This document shows positions 45,200 to 53,760 of a stretch of 64,000 nucleotides of DNA, piece by piece. A program made the position numbers and the translations under genes. Numbering within the stretch: position 1 is the stretch's first letter; each line of letters begins with the position of its first letter. The stretch is from Rhizobium sp. Root1212. Lineage in GTDB: Bacteria > Pseudomonadota > Alphaproteobacteria > Rhizobiales > Rhizobiaceae. The notes under the pieces are model-generated. The model did no database searches and had not been told where the DNA came from. It saw only the letters and a program-made list of their open reading frames with translations. Where the stretch lies: contig NZ_LMDA01000022.1 in the NCBI RefSeq assembly GCF_001424985.1, forward strand, positions 248,001 to 312,000. The letters are read 5' to 3'.

Positions 45200-45865
45200 A
45201 TGAGCATAGACCGTATCCATCTCAGGAAGTTATTGAAAATCATGTTTCTGGCGGACGGGCCGAGACGTACTGCTCTACGAACTGATATTCGAGAAGAGAT
45301 AGCGAAGGACGCGGGCGATGACGGCGGTGGAGGTGATTTCTATGCGCCGTTCTGGGCCGATGCGCGCGCTCACGTCTTTGGAATGGAGGACCTTCACACC
45401 GCCGTCCAAGCCCGCATTCAGGCAAATGGGCGGAGAAGCAACCTCTACCCCAGGCTGCGAGATGGTTTCCTCAGGTGGTGGACCGAAAGAAGACGCTGGA
45501 CAAACGCGCCCTTTCAGCCAGGGCAGCAGCTAAAATCCAACTTCCAATCCCCTGATCTGGGAGCGACGGTGAAGGTTGACAGCATTCTGTCCGTCCGCGA
45601 TGCGCAAGGTATCGAGCATTACATGTACCCATATTTCGCCCCGGAACCGGTCTTGTCGGCCGAAGCGGCTAGGCTCGGGTTATGGCTCTTGCTAGAAACG
45701 TTGGATCAGGTGCCACCAGCGGAAATCCGTATCCTTGATGTGATCCGTGGCGAGACCTTTTCCATTGATCGATACCCTCTTCTAGGCACCGAAGAGCAGA
45801 ACTTCACTGATCGGTATCGCGCTCTGCTTGCGGAGCGAGCGGCCTTGGCCGAGGAATATGATTAA
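45200..45865 (+). CDS. Conserved-looking hypothetical protein
   Basis: This 221-residue soluble protein has AAGGAG eight bases before the ATG at 45200; a longer in-frame version to 45086 is rejected. It has a Gly-rich loop (DDGGGGDFYAPFW near 40) and an ordered C-terminal half (YPYFAPEPVLSAEAARLGLWLL, then IRILDVIRGETFSIDRYPL). No family or active site is recognised. The reading frame continues past the TAA for about 48 sense codons to a second stop at 46010-46012. The gene is between mrr and the KAP-like NTPase and may be a separately acquired defence gene. Confidence 0.6.
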   Translation: MSIDRIHLRKLLKIMFLADGPRRTALRTDIREEIAKDAGDDGGGGDFYAPFWADARAHVFGMEDLHTAVQARIQANGRRSNLYPRLRDGFLRWWTERRRWTNAPFQPGQQLKSNFQSPDLGATVKVDSILSVRDAQGIEHYMYPYFAPEPVLSAEAARLGLWLLLETLDQVPPAEIRILDVIRGETFSIDRYPLLGTEEQNFTDRYRALLAERAALAEEYD

Positions 45866-46112
45866 GCGCCCGAGCTGCACCGATTGGACGCAATCCAATG
45901 CAATCCAGCGACGCGACGACGCCGTGACCAAGAGCTACAAGATGCTTTCGGCGGAGATGCTGACAGCAAGGCGGTATTCCTCGCTCTACTGAAGAGGTTT
46001 GAAGACAGCTAAAAAAGCACGCTGTCCGCCGCCTACCAGCCGAGCTATCTCCGGGCTAACGGTAGAGGCTGGCACGTGACAGGAAGAAATAATATAAATT
46101 CGGAGCCCGCCC

Positions 46113-47807
46113 ATGTCTGTTCAGAACGTCCGTGCCGCCATCGAACGATTCCTCGCTTACGACAAACCGCAAGTGCTGTGCATCCGGGGAGCATGGGGCA
46201 CCGGTAAGACCTACACATGGGACGACGTGCTGAAAGCGGCTGCGGCTGGGAAGAAGATCAAGGCGAAGAAGTACGCCAAGGCGTCCCTGTTCGGCCTGAA
46301 TTCCATCAAGGAACTGAAGCGGGAAATCTTCCAGTCAGCCATCGATATCGACCAGATCGGCAAGCCTTTTGATATCGATAACGTCAACAACGTGGTCGAT
46401 AACCTGAAGTCGTGGGGCAAGTGGGCTTTGAACAAGGCGAGCTTTGTCCATGAGGATGCGATGACGGCCGCAATCGAGGTGGCGGCACTTTTCGCCCGTG
46501 AACAACTCATTCTCATTGATGATCTTGAGCGCAAAGGCGAAGACCTGCGGAGCGTGGACGTGCTCGGCTACATCTCGCAGCTGAGGGATGACCGTTTATC
46601 TAAGGTAGTCCTGCTGCTTAATGACGAGGAGTTGAAAGACGAGACCGAATTCACGTCTTACCTTGAGAAGGTCGTGGATGTGTATCTGCGCTTTGAGCCT
46701 ACCTGCGAGGAAGTCGCCCGCATTGCCATTCCCGAAACAGACAAGGTTTCAGTGCTGGTACGCGACAACGCAATTGCGCTGGGCATCACCAACGTACGTG
46801 TCATCCGGAAGTTACATGCACTGGTGAACGATTTGCTGCCGCTCATTGGCAAATACTCGGACATCGTAACCGTAAATGCCGCCGCCGTTATCACACTTCT
46901 GGGATGGAGCCACTTTCAGCCGAAGAAAGCCCCGCCTCTCGAATACCTGAAACGGGTCAACACTTACTCCCCGAAGCAGGACGACGTGGACCTTGATATG
47001 AAGTGGCGCGACCTTCTTCTGAAGTACCACTACACCCATACCAGCGATTTTGACCTGGTGTTGTTGAAGGGCATCGAAAACGGCTATTTTGACAAAGGCG
47101 AGATCGAGAAGCATGCGGCTGAGCTTGATCGGGCCGATGCGAGAAATCAGGTCGAACAGGAGGTGCGGGCCATCTGGGATGATATGCACTACTCCTTCAC
47201 GAAGCCGGCACAGGGTATCCTCGACAAATTCTTTGAATGCTACATGCGCAATATCGAGTTTATGACGCTTAGCGATATGTCGATTTTCGAGCGCCTGTTT
47301 CGGGAATTGGAAGACGGTCGCTCGCATCAGCTGGTTGACCGGTACATTGAGGTCAACAAAACCAAGCCTGACGCCTTCGACGTTAACCGGCTTGAGCGAT
47401 TCGGTAACGAGCTAACGCCGCCGGTAAAGGAAAAGATCGTAGCGGCCGAGGCAGAGCAGGCACCCAAGCTCAACCCCGACGAGGTGCTCATTGCCCTTGG
47501 TAAGCGAGGTTATGAGGAAGAGCTATACGACGTTGCCGCTAAGCTGCCGGTAAGCGAATTCATCCGAATCCTGAAATCCTACGAAGGGTCAAAGCTGTCC
47601 GACATCATCTCAGGCATGCGCCAGTACCTTAACACAGGTGGGCTAGACCCACGCATACATACCATCATGGACAAAGCAGGACTCGCCTTGCGGCAAATAG
47701 CGGAGGAGAGCCCCATCAACAAGCGCCGGGCCATGCGGCTTGGCCTGATCCAGCGACTTGATGCCAGGGATGCAGAGGCGGCAGGCGGTGAAATAGCCGA
47801 AGGCTAG
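46113..47807 (+). CDS. KAP-like P-loop NTPase
   Basis: This 564-residue protein has Walker A CIRGAWGTGKTYTW near residue 24 and Walker B LILIDDLERKGEDL near 130. Sensor-like LSKVVLLLNDEEL lies near 165, matching KAP/STAND-type ATPases. The C-terminal ~350 residues are helical without a recognised effector domain, and no membrane helices are evident, although many KAP proteins have them. A GGAG element lies eight bases before the ATG. Such stand-alone NTPases are common in defence islands and can act in abortive infection, but the mechanism here is unknown. Base composition is more AT-rich than the left part of the island. Confidence 0.75.
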   Translation: MSVQNVRAAIERFLAYDKPQVLCIRGAWGTGKTYTWDDVLKAAAAGKKIKAKKYAKASLFGLNSIKELKREIFQSAIDIDQIGKPFDIDNVNNVVDNLKSWGKWALNKASFVHEDAMTAAIEVAALFAREQLILIDDLERKGEDLRSVDVLGYISQLRDDRLSKVVLLLNDEELKDETEFTSYLEKVVDVYLRFEPTCEEVARIAIPETDKVSVLVRDNAIALGITNVRVIRKLHALVNDLLPLIGKYSDIVTVNAAAVITLLGWSHFQPKKAPPLEYLKRVNTYSPKQDDVDLDMKWRDLLLKYHYTHTSDFDLVLLKGIENGYFDKGEIEKHAAELDRADARNQVEQEVRAIWDDMHYSFTKPAQGILDKFFECYMRNIEFMTLSDMSIFERLFRELEDGRSHQLVDRYIEVNKTKPDAFDVNRLERFGNELTPPVKEKIVAAEAEQAPKLNPDEVLIALGKRGYEEELYDVAAKLPVSEFIRILKSYEGSKLSDIISGMRQYLNTGGLDPRIHTIMDKAGLALRQIAEESPINKRRAMRLGLIQRLDARDAEAAGGEIAEG

Positions 47808-48207
47808 AGCTTCGCCCCTGCCCGCATCAATCCCCTTGCGCCCATCTTCGTGATTGCCGCTAAGACGATTACACTTGCCACCCGTTGTTCGCCAAGAGGT
47901 AGGGTTGCACTGTCAATGCTACCGCACGCAGTGGAATGGTCTCGTCCTACAAAAGGGCAAACACTGAGGGTGGAAATAATTATCCGATCTGGCAAAGTCA
48001 TGCGTGCCCCGTTAGCGGCGCTCGAGCATAGCCTGATGAGTGGTTATTATTCCGTCCGTGAGAGGCGAACTAGACATTGGAGGATACTAAAACCAAGCCA
48101 CTCGGCTTTGTGCTTGATGGAGCCTATTTGAATGGTGCGTTCAACTCATTGTTGCGCAATATTGCGCCTAGCCACCGACCCGAATCAGATGGAACGAAGT
48201 AACAGCA
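47808..48207. other. Gap between the KAP-like NTPase and drt3a
   Basis: No convincing gene, hairpin cluster or ACACAC-type template is seen in these 400 bases. Short frames here have no recognisable content. The drt3a promoter is presumably in the AT-richer right half. Confidence 0.4.
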
Positions 48208-49554
48208 ATGCTCGATCAGATGTTCACTGCGGAAAACTTCCGTCGTACCTATGATGCCGAGAACCGCAAGGGTGTCGACCTTGCAGCACGCTATTTTCCG
48301 ACGCTCGAACCGTTCACGTTCGCGGTACGCGACAAAATTCAGGAGGTTCGTAATCTACGGAAAATCGAGGCCACACTGGCGGCTGCCGATTTCGAGACGC
48401 AGTTAATGGCGTTGAAGGCTGAATTGGCCGAATTGAAGACAGCTAAGTCATCCGCAGTGGACGCCATAATGGATGAGATGAGCCAAAAGGTGCTGAAGCC
48501 AAGCTTCAAAATCGAGCTGTCCCAAAAAAACGGACCGAAGGGAAAGCCCGTTTTCTGCATTGATGCAGAGCCCGAGACTTTCTTCGTGATTAAGCAACTT
48601 CAATTCAACGTCCATCGGATTTACGGCGTGAAACAAGCGAATCGTCACGACCTAGTCTGCCAGCTTCGCGACATGCTCGGCAGCAAATTTCCTTTCGAGT
48701 TGGTCCGCACAGATATTTCCTCGTTCTACGAAAGCATCGATCGAAAAAGGCTGGTCGAGAAATTGGACAGAGACCAGCTATTAAGCCCAGCTTCAAAGAA
48801 ATACATCAAGCAGGTGCTGGACTCATACGGCAACATTTCCGGCACGGCCACAGGAGTTCCTAGAGGCGTCGGGATCAGCGCCTATTTGGCTGAGCTGTAT
48901 CTGCGGCCGGTGGACAATGCAATCCGGGCGATCCCTGGCTTGGTACTATACTGCCGCTATGTCGATGATATCGTTGCCGTGTTCGCTAGGCCCCCAGCAG
49001 GCAAGATACTTGGGTCTTTTAAAGACCTGATCATAGCAATATTCGGCGACAATAGCCTCACCCACAACGCGGCGAAGACCTCTGAATTCAAGCTGGTCGA
49101 CAACGATGCTAAGAAGTTCGAGTATCTTGGTTATCGGTTTCACCTCAAACCCGGGCAGTTTGAAATCAGTCCTAGCGCCGCGAAGGTGGCTAAATATCGG
49201 GCGCGGATGAATGCCGTGTTTGCGGAATATTGGAGGGAGAAACCGGTCAATCCTAAGGGGGCATTTAGGAAGCTGATAGGACGCGTAAAATTCCTCACGG
49301 GCAACACGCGCCTGTCCAACAGTAAGTCACGAGCAGCCACCGGCATATACTTCAACAACTCGATCGTCACAGACTTATCGAGTTTCAAACTTCTCGATAA
49401 GCGCCTCAAGACGCGTATTGCGGAACTCAAGCGAACAAGCCTCCAAAAACAGCTAAAAAAGCTAAAATTCACTACGGGCTTCGAGCAACGTCGGTATCAT
49501 AATTTCAGTACAAGAGAGCTGCAGATGATCGTGAGGGTCTGGAAGCATGGCTAA
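48208..49554 (+). CDS. drt3a: Defence-associated reverse transcriptase Drt3a
   Basis: This 448-residue reverse transcriptase has RT motifs in order: TDISSFYESIDR near 168 (first catalytic Asp), GVPRGVGISAYLAELYL near 215, and the catalytic YVDD in YCRYVDDIVAVF near 250. A thumb-like GYRFHLKPG follows near 310. The N-terminal ~100 residues are helical. It overlaps the next RT gene by eight bases. A two-gene arrangement of a ~450- and a ~690-residue RT is characteristic of DRT type 3 (UG3 plus UG8). Drt3a is reported to copy an AC-repeat template in a noncoding RNA. The pairing makes this call stronger than the single protein would. Confidence 0.88.
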   Translation: MLDQMFTAENFRRTYDAENRKGVDLAARYFPTLEPFTFAVRDKIQEVRNLRKIEATLAAADFETQLMALKAELAELKTAKSSAVDAIMDEMSQKVLKPSFKIELSQKNGPKGKPVFCIDAEPETFFVIKQLQFNVHRIYGVKQANRHDLVCQLRDMLGSKFPFELVRTDISSFYESIDRKRLVEKLDRDQLLSPASKKYIKQVLDSYGNISGTATGVPRGVGISAYLAELYLRPVDNAIRAIPGLVLYCRYVDDIVAVFARPPAGKILGSFKDLIIAIFGDNSLTHNAAKTSEFKLVDNDAKKFEYLGYRFHLKPGQFEISPSAAKVAKYRARMNAVFAEYWREKPVNPKGAFRKLIGRVKFLTGNTRLSNSKSRAATGIYFNNSIVTDLSSFKLLDKRLKTRIAELKRTSLQKQLKKLKFTTGFEQRRYHNFSTRELQMIVRVWKHG

Positions 49555-51619
49555 GCGGAGGGTCTCGCTTACCCACAGGAAGCAAAGGTCAGTGCTAACG
49601 GACATGTTGCCGTTCGAGGTGCCACCGACATTTTCCAACCGGGGCTATTATGCCTTCTTGAGGGACAACAGCATTGAGATTGAAAAGGGGCAGTTGCGCT
49701 GGATTTGCGAGACGGCCAACCTTGATCAGACAATGCGCTTACTATTCGGGTTCACGCCGACGGCCGTTATTGCAACCGAAGTTGTGAATGAATGGGGCAA
49801 GCAGAAAACGCGCCGCTCTGTGCCCATCGGCAAATGCCAGATGGCGACTATTCCGTTCAATTTCCGTGTCGCTCATAATCTTGACGGGCGCACGCTAAGC
49901 GTTGTGCATCCGCGCAATCAAGTTGCAGTTGCGAGCTTCTACGCAACGCACAGCGCGCTAATTATATATCATACTTCCGTAAGCGAATTCTCGATTCGCC
50001 ATCCGGTGTCGGTGTCGCGCTATGCTTATTTTAAGGACAAACTCCATCAAGATCGCCTAGATGCCGTCGCAGGGGTGGAAGAAGAAGACCGGGAGTATGA
50101 ACAGCTCGGTTCCTATTTCGTCTATCGAAAATACCGAAATATCCATCGGTTTTTCGAGTCGTACAAATATCACCGAAGCGAGAAAAAATACGATGCGATG
50201 GTTCAGATTGATGTGAGCAAATGCTTCGACAGCATCTACACTCATTCGCTGCCTTGGGCCGTGCTGGGAAAAGATCAGACGAAATTTAGTCTTGAGGAAT
50301 CGAAGGGTACATTTGGGGGGAGATTCGACGCTCTCATGCAGAACTTGAATCATAACGAAACTAACGGCATCGTCATCGGCCCAGAGTTTTCCCGAATTTT
50401 CGCAGAAATCATTTTGCAGTCGATTGATGCGCAATTAATCACGCAATTGGCCGAGGGGGCAAAACTAACCCACAAGGTCGATTACGAAATTTTCCGGTAC
50501 GTGGATGATTTTTTTGTTTTCTACAACCAGGAGTCCACCCACCTAAAGATATTCGAGACGCTTCAGGAAACTCTCAAGTCCAAAAAATTGAGCATCAACA
50601 CGGCTAAGATTAAACACTATCAGAAGCCGATAATCACCGAGATCACAATCGCTAAAGAGCGAATCTCGACCCTTCTGAATGACGAGATCAATCCCGCGTG
50701 TGTGGAAGAGCCGCTTGACGATCCTTTCATATTGCCCAAGCAGACGTTGGTCTGCGCGATCAATGCGAACCGCCTGATCATCCGTTACAAGGCCGCACTA
50801 AAGGAGGCAGGTGTTACCTATGGCGATCTGCTGAATTACACGTTCGCTATAACCGAGAACAAAATCGAGAAGCTCTTCACAGCTTATCTTGAGAGCGGCA
50901 AGTCAGACCGCGATCGCAAGCGCCTCTCCAGTACCCTGCTCGCTATCATGGAGTTCTCATTTTTCGCGTACTCGGCGAGCCCGAAGGTCAATCACACGAT
51001 TCGCCTCTGCCGGATGATCGCGGCCTCCGTTGATTTTCTACATGCACAAGGTCTGTCATACGAGCTAAAACACCTGCTGTTTAAGTACGTCCACGACAAC
51101 GTTATGCAACAGCTCGAAAAGAACACAATGAGCGTTCATCGCGAGATCGAGAGCCTCTACCTACTCATATCCCTATCGCAGATCGGCCGGGAATATTGGC
51201 TGCCGGTTTCGGTCCTGCTCCGACATTTTCTGATCGAGGAAGAAGAGGGCACGGGGAATTACGTTCGCCCGTCGGGCTTCATGAACCACTTTTCGATCAC
51301 GATCTTGCTGACCTACATCAAAGACAAGATTCGTTATGCGAAGCTAAGGGGCTTCGTGGAGGCGCATGTCATTGTCAAACTCAACTATATGAAGGCTCAC
51401 TGCCCGAACGACGCCGAGACGTTGATCATGTTGTTTGATCTAATCGTATGTCCCTATATTAGTAACGCAACCAAGATCGCGATCGGAGGGACTTTCGGCC
51501 TGGATGCCGCAAGCCTCTCGTCTGTTCAGTCCGCAAACGATTATTGGTTCACCGCCTGGGGTGATAAATTCGACCTCGGGAAGGAGCTAGACGCGAAGCG
51601 CAGCCGTGAGGTATACTGA
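49547..51619 (+). CDS. drt3b: Defence-associated reverse transcriptase Drt3b
   Basis: This 690-residue reverse transcriptase has MVQIDVSKCFDSIYTHSLPW near residues 220-240 (first catalytic Asp), GIVIGPEFSRIFAEIIL near 275, and YVDD in FRYVDDFFVFYN near 317. A C-terminal ~300-residue helical domain follows, with no recognised motif. It starts eight bases before the drt3a stop. In DRT3 the second RT is reported to make the complementary dinucleotide-repeat strand without a nucleic acid template. Its stop is followed directly by a structured noncoding region containing CACACACA. Base composition is markedly AT-richer than the flanking chromosome, indicating transfer. Confidence 0.88.
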   Translation: MAKRRVSLTHRKQRSVLTDMLPFEVPPTFSNRGYYAFLRDNSIEIEKGQLRWICETANLDQTMRLLFGFTPTAVIATEVVNEWGKQKTRRSVPIGKCQMATIPFNFRVAHNLDGRTLSVVHPRNQVAVASFYATHSALIIYHTSVSEFSIRHPVSVSRYAYFKDKLHQDRLDAVAGVEEEDREYEQLGSYFVYRKYRNIHRFFESYKYHRSEKKYDAMVQIDVSKCFDSIYTHSLPWAVLGKDQTKFSLEESKGTFGGRFDALMQNLNHNETNGIVIGPEFSRIFAEIILQSIDAQLITQLAEGAKLTHKVDYEIFRYVDDFFVFYNQESTHLKIFETLQETLKSKKLSINTAKIKHYQKPIITEITIAKERISTLLNDEINPACVEEPLDDPFILPKQTLVCAINANRLIIRYKAALKEAGVTYGDLLNYTFAITENKIEKLFTAYLESGKSDRDRKRLSSTLLAIMEFSFFAYSASPKVNHTIRLCRMIAASVDFLHAQGLSYELKHLLFKYVHDNVMQQLEKNTMSVHREIESLYLLISLSQIGREYWLPVSVLLRHFLIEEEEGTGNYVRPSGFMNHFSITILLTYIKDKIRYAKLRGFVEAHVIVKLNYMKAHCPNDAETLIMLFDLIVCPYISNATKIAIGGTFGLDAASLSSVQSANDYWFTAWGDKFDLGKELDAKRSREVY

Positions 51620-51620
51620 C

Positions 51621-51790
51621 TGTGGCGCTCCGCTTTATCCTTAATGGCTGTTGGCAGCCCACACACAAGCGCCTTCGCTTCTCCTATATCAATTGGGGGT
51701 TGGGTAACTAGACGGCAGGAGCGGGCCGTCTCATCCCCCGTCATTACCGCGACTGAAGCTGCCCTCTGGCCTCTTCTACTCATGGTTATC
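51621..51790 (+). ncRNA. Putative DRT3 noncoding RNA with AC-repeat template
   Basis: Starting two bases after the drt3b stop, GGCGCT (51624-51629) can pair with AGCGCC (51668-51673). Inside lie a perfect GGCTG-TTGG-CAGCC hairpin (51646-51659) and, right after it, CACACACA (51660-51667), presented next to the closing stem. A second domain has GGGGG (51695-51699) with CCCCC (51735-51739) enclosing GACGGC/GCCGTC (51711-51730). This matches what is reported for DRT3, whose RNA supplies an ACACAC template to Drt3a. The 3' end is uncertain; the region ends before the convergent integrase stop at 51797. Confidence 0.7.
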
Positions 51791-51796
51791 GACAAT

Positions 51797-53671
51797 CTAA
51801 GCGCCTTTAGTCTTACGTCCGCGCGTGCGTTTTGCTGCGGCCAGCTTGTCGAAATCCAGGCCTTGGTACGGTGTCAGATCGATGTCAGGCAGCGGCATGT
51901 AAGCGATCTGGCGGGCCTTCGTTTCGGTCAAGGTTTGGAAGCCATACAGCTCGTGCTCATCGGCCCCCAGCTCGTGACCCGCCTGAAGCTTGCGATCACG
52001 GGGTTCGATGCCTTTGTCACCGGAGGTCGAAATGAACCCTGCCCGCAGCGAGTGAAACTTTTCCTGGGCAACATCCTTGATGCCAGCCTCATCCATGAGG
52101 CGTGACATGTAGGACGAGGCACTCTTGCTGGGATCGTCCAGTCTCATCAGTTCACGGAAAATGAACGCGTCGCCCTGCTCTTTCGCCCATTGCGGAAAAC
52201 CGATTTCAACAAGGAAATTGTGCAGCACAAAGAAGCTGACGCTGGCATCCGTTTTGTAAGGCACGCGCCGCCAGACGCCGTCGCGGTAAACGATGCCCCC
52301 GGTCTGCGCGACCCAGACGCCTTCGAACTTTTCGCGGAAATCCATCCCTTGGAGATGAACCAGCAGGCCGAGCCGTCGTCCTGTTAAAAGGCCGAGCAGT
52401 GGTAGCATTGCCGTATCCATCATCCCCTGCTCGACACCTGTTTTGAGCAGTAGGCCAATCTTCTGGACAGATAGCGGCTCTGTCCGAAGCGGGTCGCGGG
52501 CGGAATCCGGGTAGACAAGTTTCGCACCGGCGACTGGATTGGCATAGTCATAGGTGGTCGTTCTGGAGCCGAAAGCCGTCTTCACGACGGCTACATATCC
52601 CTCCTGCAATGTTTTAAGCGCAAGTGTTTCGAGATGAAAATCCCGATTTCCGGCAATGATCTCACGCGGCGTGAGGCTCTCATCTCGGTCTTTCTGCCGC
52701 GCTGGCCAGAATTTCAGAAGCTCGATGAATGCCTGCAGGTCCGTCGGCGTGTATGTGTCGATCGGATGGTCGCCGATCAGCTCGACGAACATATTGAGAC
52801 GGAATTCCGCGATGTCGAGGTCCGTGCTTTTCCCGGACTTGCCCGATTGGCGTAGTGTCAGATATTCGGACGCGATCTGACTGAACAGCGGCTTTGTGGA
52901 CGGCTTGCGTTTGACGGTGCGACGATCTTCCTTGAAGGCTGGCGTTTCCGACCGGGAAATAGGCCCCTTCGTCGATCGCCTGATCGAAGGAGTAACTGGC
53001 GTCGCGACCTGTTCAGGTGCCGTAGGCATCTGCGTCGAGGAATAGAGCTGTTCAGAAATTGAAACAGGCCCTGCGGACCTTTCATATTTAGAAACGTGTC
53101 GGGCGGCCAGGAGTTCGGCATTGTCGGCAATCATATCGTCATAGGGCTGCCCCGATTGCTTCGCTGAAACCTGCTGGCCGATCCGCACCAGGCCGCGCAT
53201 GAGTTCCAATCCTTTGACCTCCTCCGGCGTCGGCGAACGCGTCGGCTCCCTCGCGTCGAATAGGCCAGCTTTCAGGATGAGGCTGACAAACTCGTAAGGC
53301 CAGTCGTCTTCCGCATCGCCCGCGGACATGCCGCTGCTGAAAGAGGTCTGATCAACTCCGTTGTCCTGTGCCATTCTCTTTTCAATCTCCTTGAACGCTG
53401 CTCGAGCCAACGCCCCAAGCGCATCGGCAAGCTCCCTTGCTTCCTGATGCGAAAGAGCGCCGAGGCTCACGCGGATCGGTCGCGAGCCTGCGCCGCCCCC
53501 GATGCGTTTCGGCAATCTGATTTGAAAAAGGTAGATGCCGCCGCTTCTGACCAGATAGAGCCCGGAGGATCGCTTTTTAAGCTTGCGATTCTGTTTCTTC
53601 GCGGAAATGATTTCCGCATCCGGCGATACATCGGAGTGTACATGGCGCGATACAATGCGCGATACATTCAT
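51797..53671 (-). CDS. int: Tyrosine recombinase / island integrase
   Basis: This 624-residue site-specific recombinase has a DUF6538-like N-terminus (SGLYLVRSGGIYLFQIRLP), a SAM-like core-binding domain (about 265-370), and a catalytic domain. That domain carries the first arginine in LLTGRRLGLLVHL near 425, HSLRAGF near 550, GHELG, and the tyrosine in HELYGF near 585. AAGGGAAG seven bases before the ATG at 53671 supports this start. The gene lies 90 bp from tRNA-Ser and points into the island, the classic arrangement for tRNA-targeted elements. Palindrome copy 5 and the right arm-type repeats fall within its first 70 coding bases, suggesting autoregulation. The first ~35 residues may be dispensable. 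Confidence 0.93.
   Translation of the reverse strand: MNVSRIVSRHVHSDVSPDAEIISAKKQNRKLKKRSSGLYLVRSGGIYLFQIRLPKRIGGGAGSRPIRVSLGALSHQEARELADALGALARAAFKEIEKRMAQDNGVDQTSFSSGMSAGDAEDDWPYEFVSLILKAGLFDAREPTRSPTPEEVKGLELMRGLVRIGQQVSAKQSGQPYDDMIADNAELLAARHVSKYERSAGPVSISEQLYSSTQMPTAPEQVATPVTPSIRRSTKGPISRSETPAFKEDRRTVKRKPSTKPLFSQIASEYLTLRQSGKSGKSTDLDIAEFRLNMFVELIGDHPIDTYTPTDLQAFIELLKFWPARQKDRDESLTPREIIAGNRDFHLETLALKTLQEGYVAVVKTAFGSRTTTYDYANPVAGAKLVYPDSARDPLRTEPLSVQKIGLLLKTGVEQGMMDTAMLPLLGLLTGRRLGLLVHLQGMDFREKFEGVWVAQTGGIVYRDGVWRRVPYKTDASVSFFVLHNFLVEIGFPQWAKEQGDAFIFRELMRLDDPSKSASSYMSRLMDEAGIKDVAQEKFHSLRAGFISTSGDKGIEPRDRKLQAGHELGADEHELYGFQTLTETKARQIAYMPLPDIDLTPYQGLDFDKLAAAKRTRGRKTKGA
53600..53618. repeat. 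Island palindrome copy 5 (5' end of the integrase gene)
   Basis: CGCGGAAATGATTTCCGCA matches the island palindrome at 18 of 19 positions. It lies 53-71 bases downstream of the integrase start on its coding strand, where a bound protein could block transcription. Confidence 0.65.
53622..53668. repeat. Arm-type direct repeats near attR
   Basis: Four copies of the GATAC/TGTAC-centred 12-13 bp unit are tandemly arranged, including ACATGGCGCGATACA (53640-53654), identical to the attL side. The orientation is the same as on the left. They overlap the first codons of the integrase gene. Confidence 0.65.
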
Positions 53672-53699
53672 GACTGAACTTCCCTTTTGAGGGCAGACG

Positions 53700-53750
53700 G
53701 TCAGGAATTTACGAGGAAACCCAAGGGCTTGCGGGTAATTGGGGAAGAGT
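53700..53750. repeat. Right terminal inverted repeat of the island
   Basis: The reverse complement begins ACTCTTCCCCAATTAC, identical to the start of the left repeat at 18498. It carries on with GGGTTTCC and a final CTGAC at matching positions. It ends 10 bp before the attR core. Confidence 0.7.
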
Positions 53751-53760
53751 GACCCAAATT

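Noticed and set aside
45001-45285. 94-codon frame containing palindrome copy 4
   Set aside because: It overlaps the better-supported gene at 45200 in another frame; its sequence is explained by the palindrome reading as AEIVS.
47850-48131. 93-codon plus-strand frame between the KAP-like NTPase and drt3a
   Set aside because: Low-quality composition, no ribosome-binding site and no recognisable domain.
51644-52105. 153-codon plus-strand frame over the end of drt3b and the integrase gene
   Set aside because: Its first part is the structured RNA candidate and the rest is antisense to the integrase; it has no protein-like motif.
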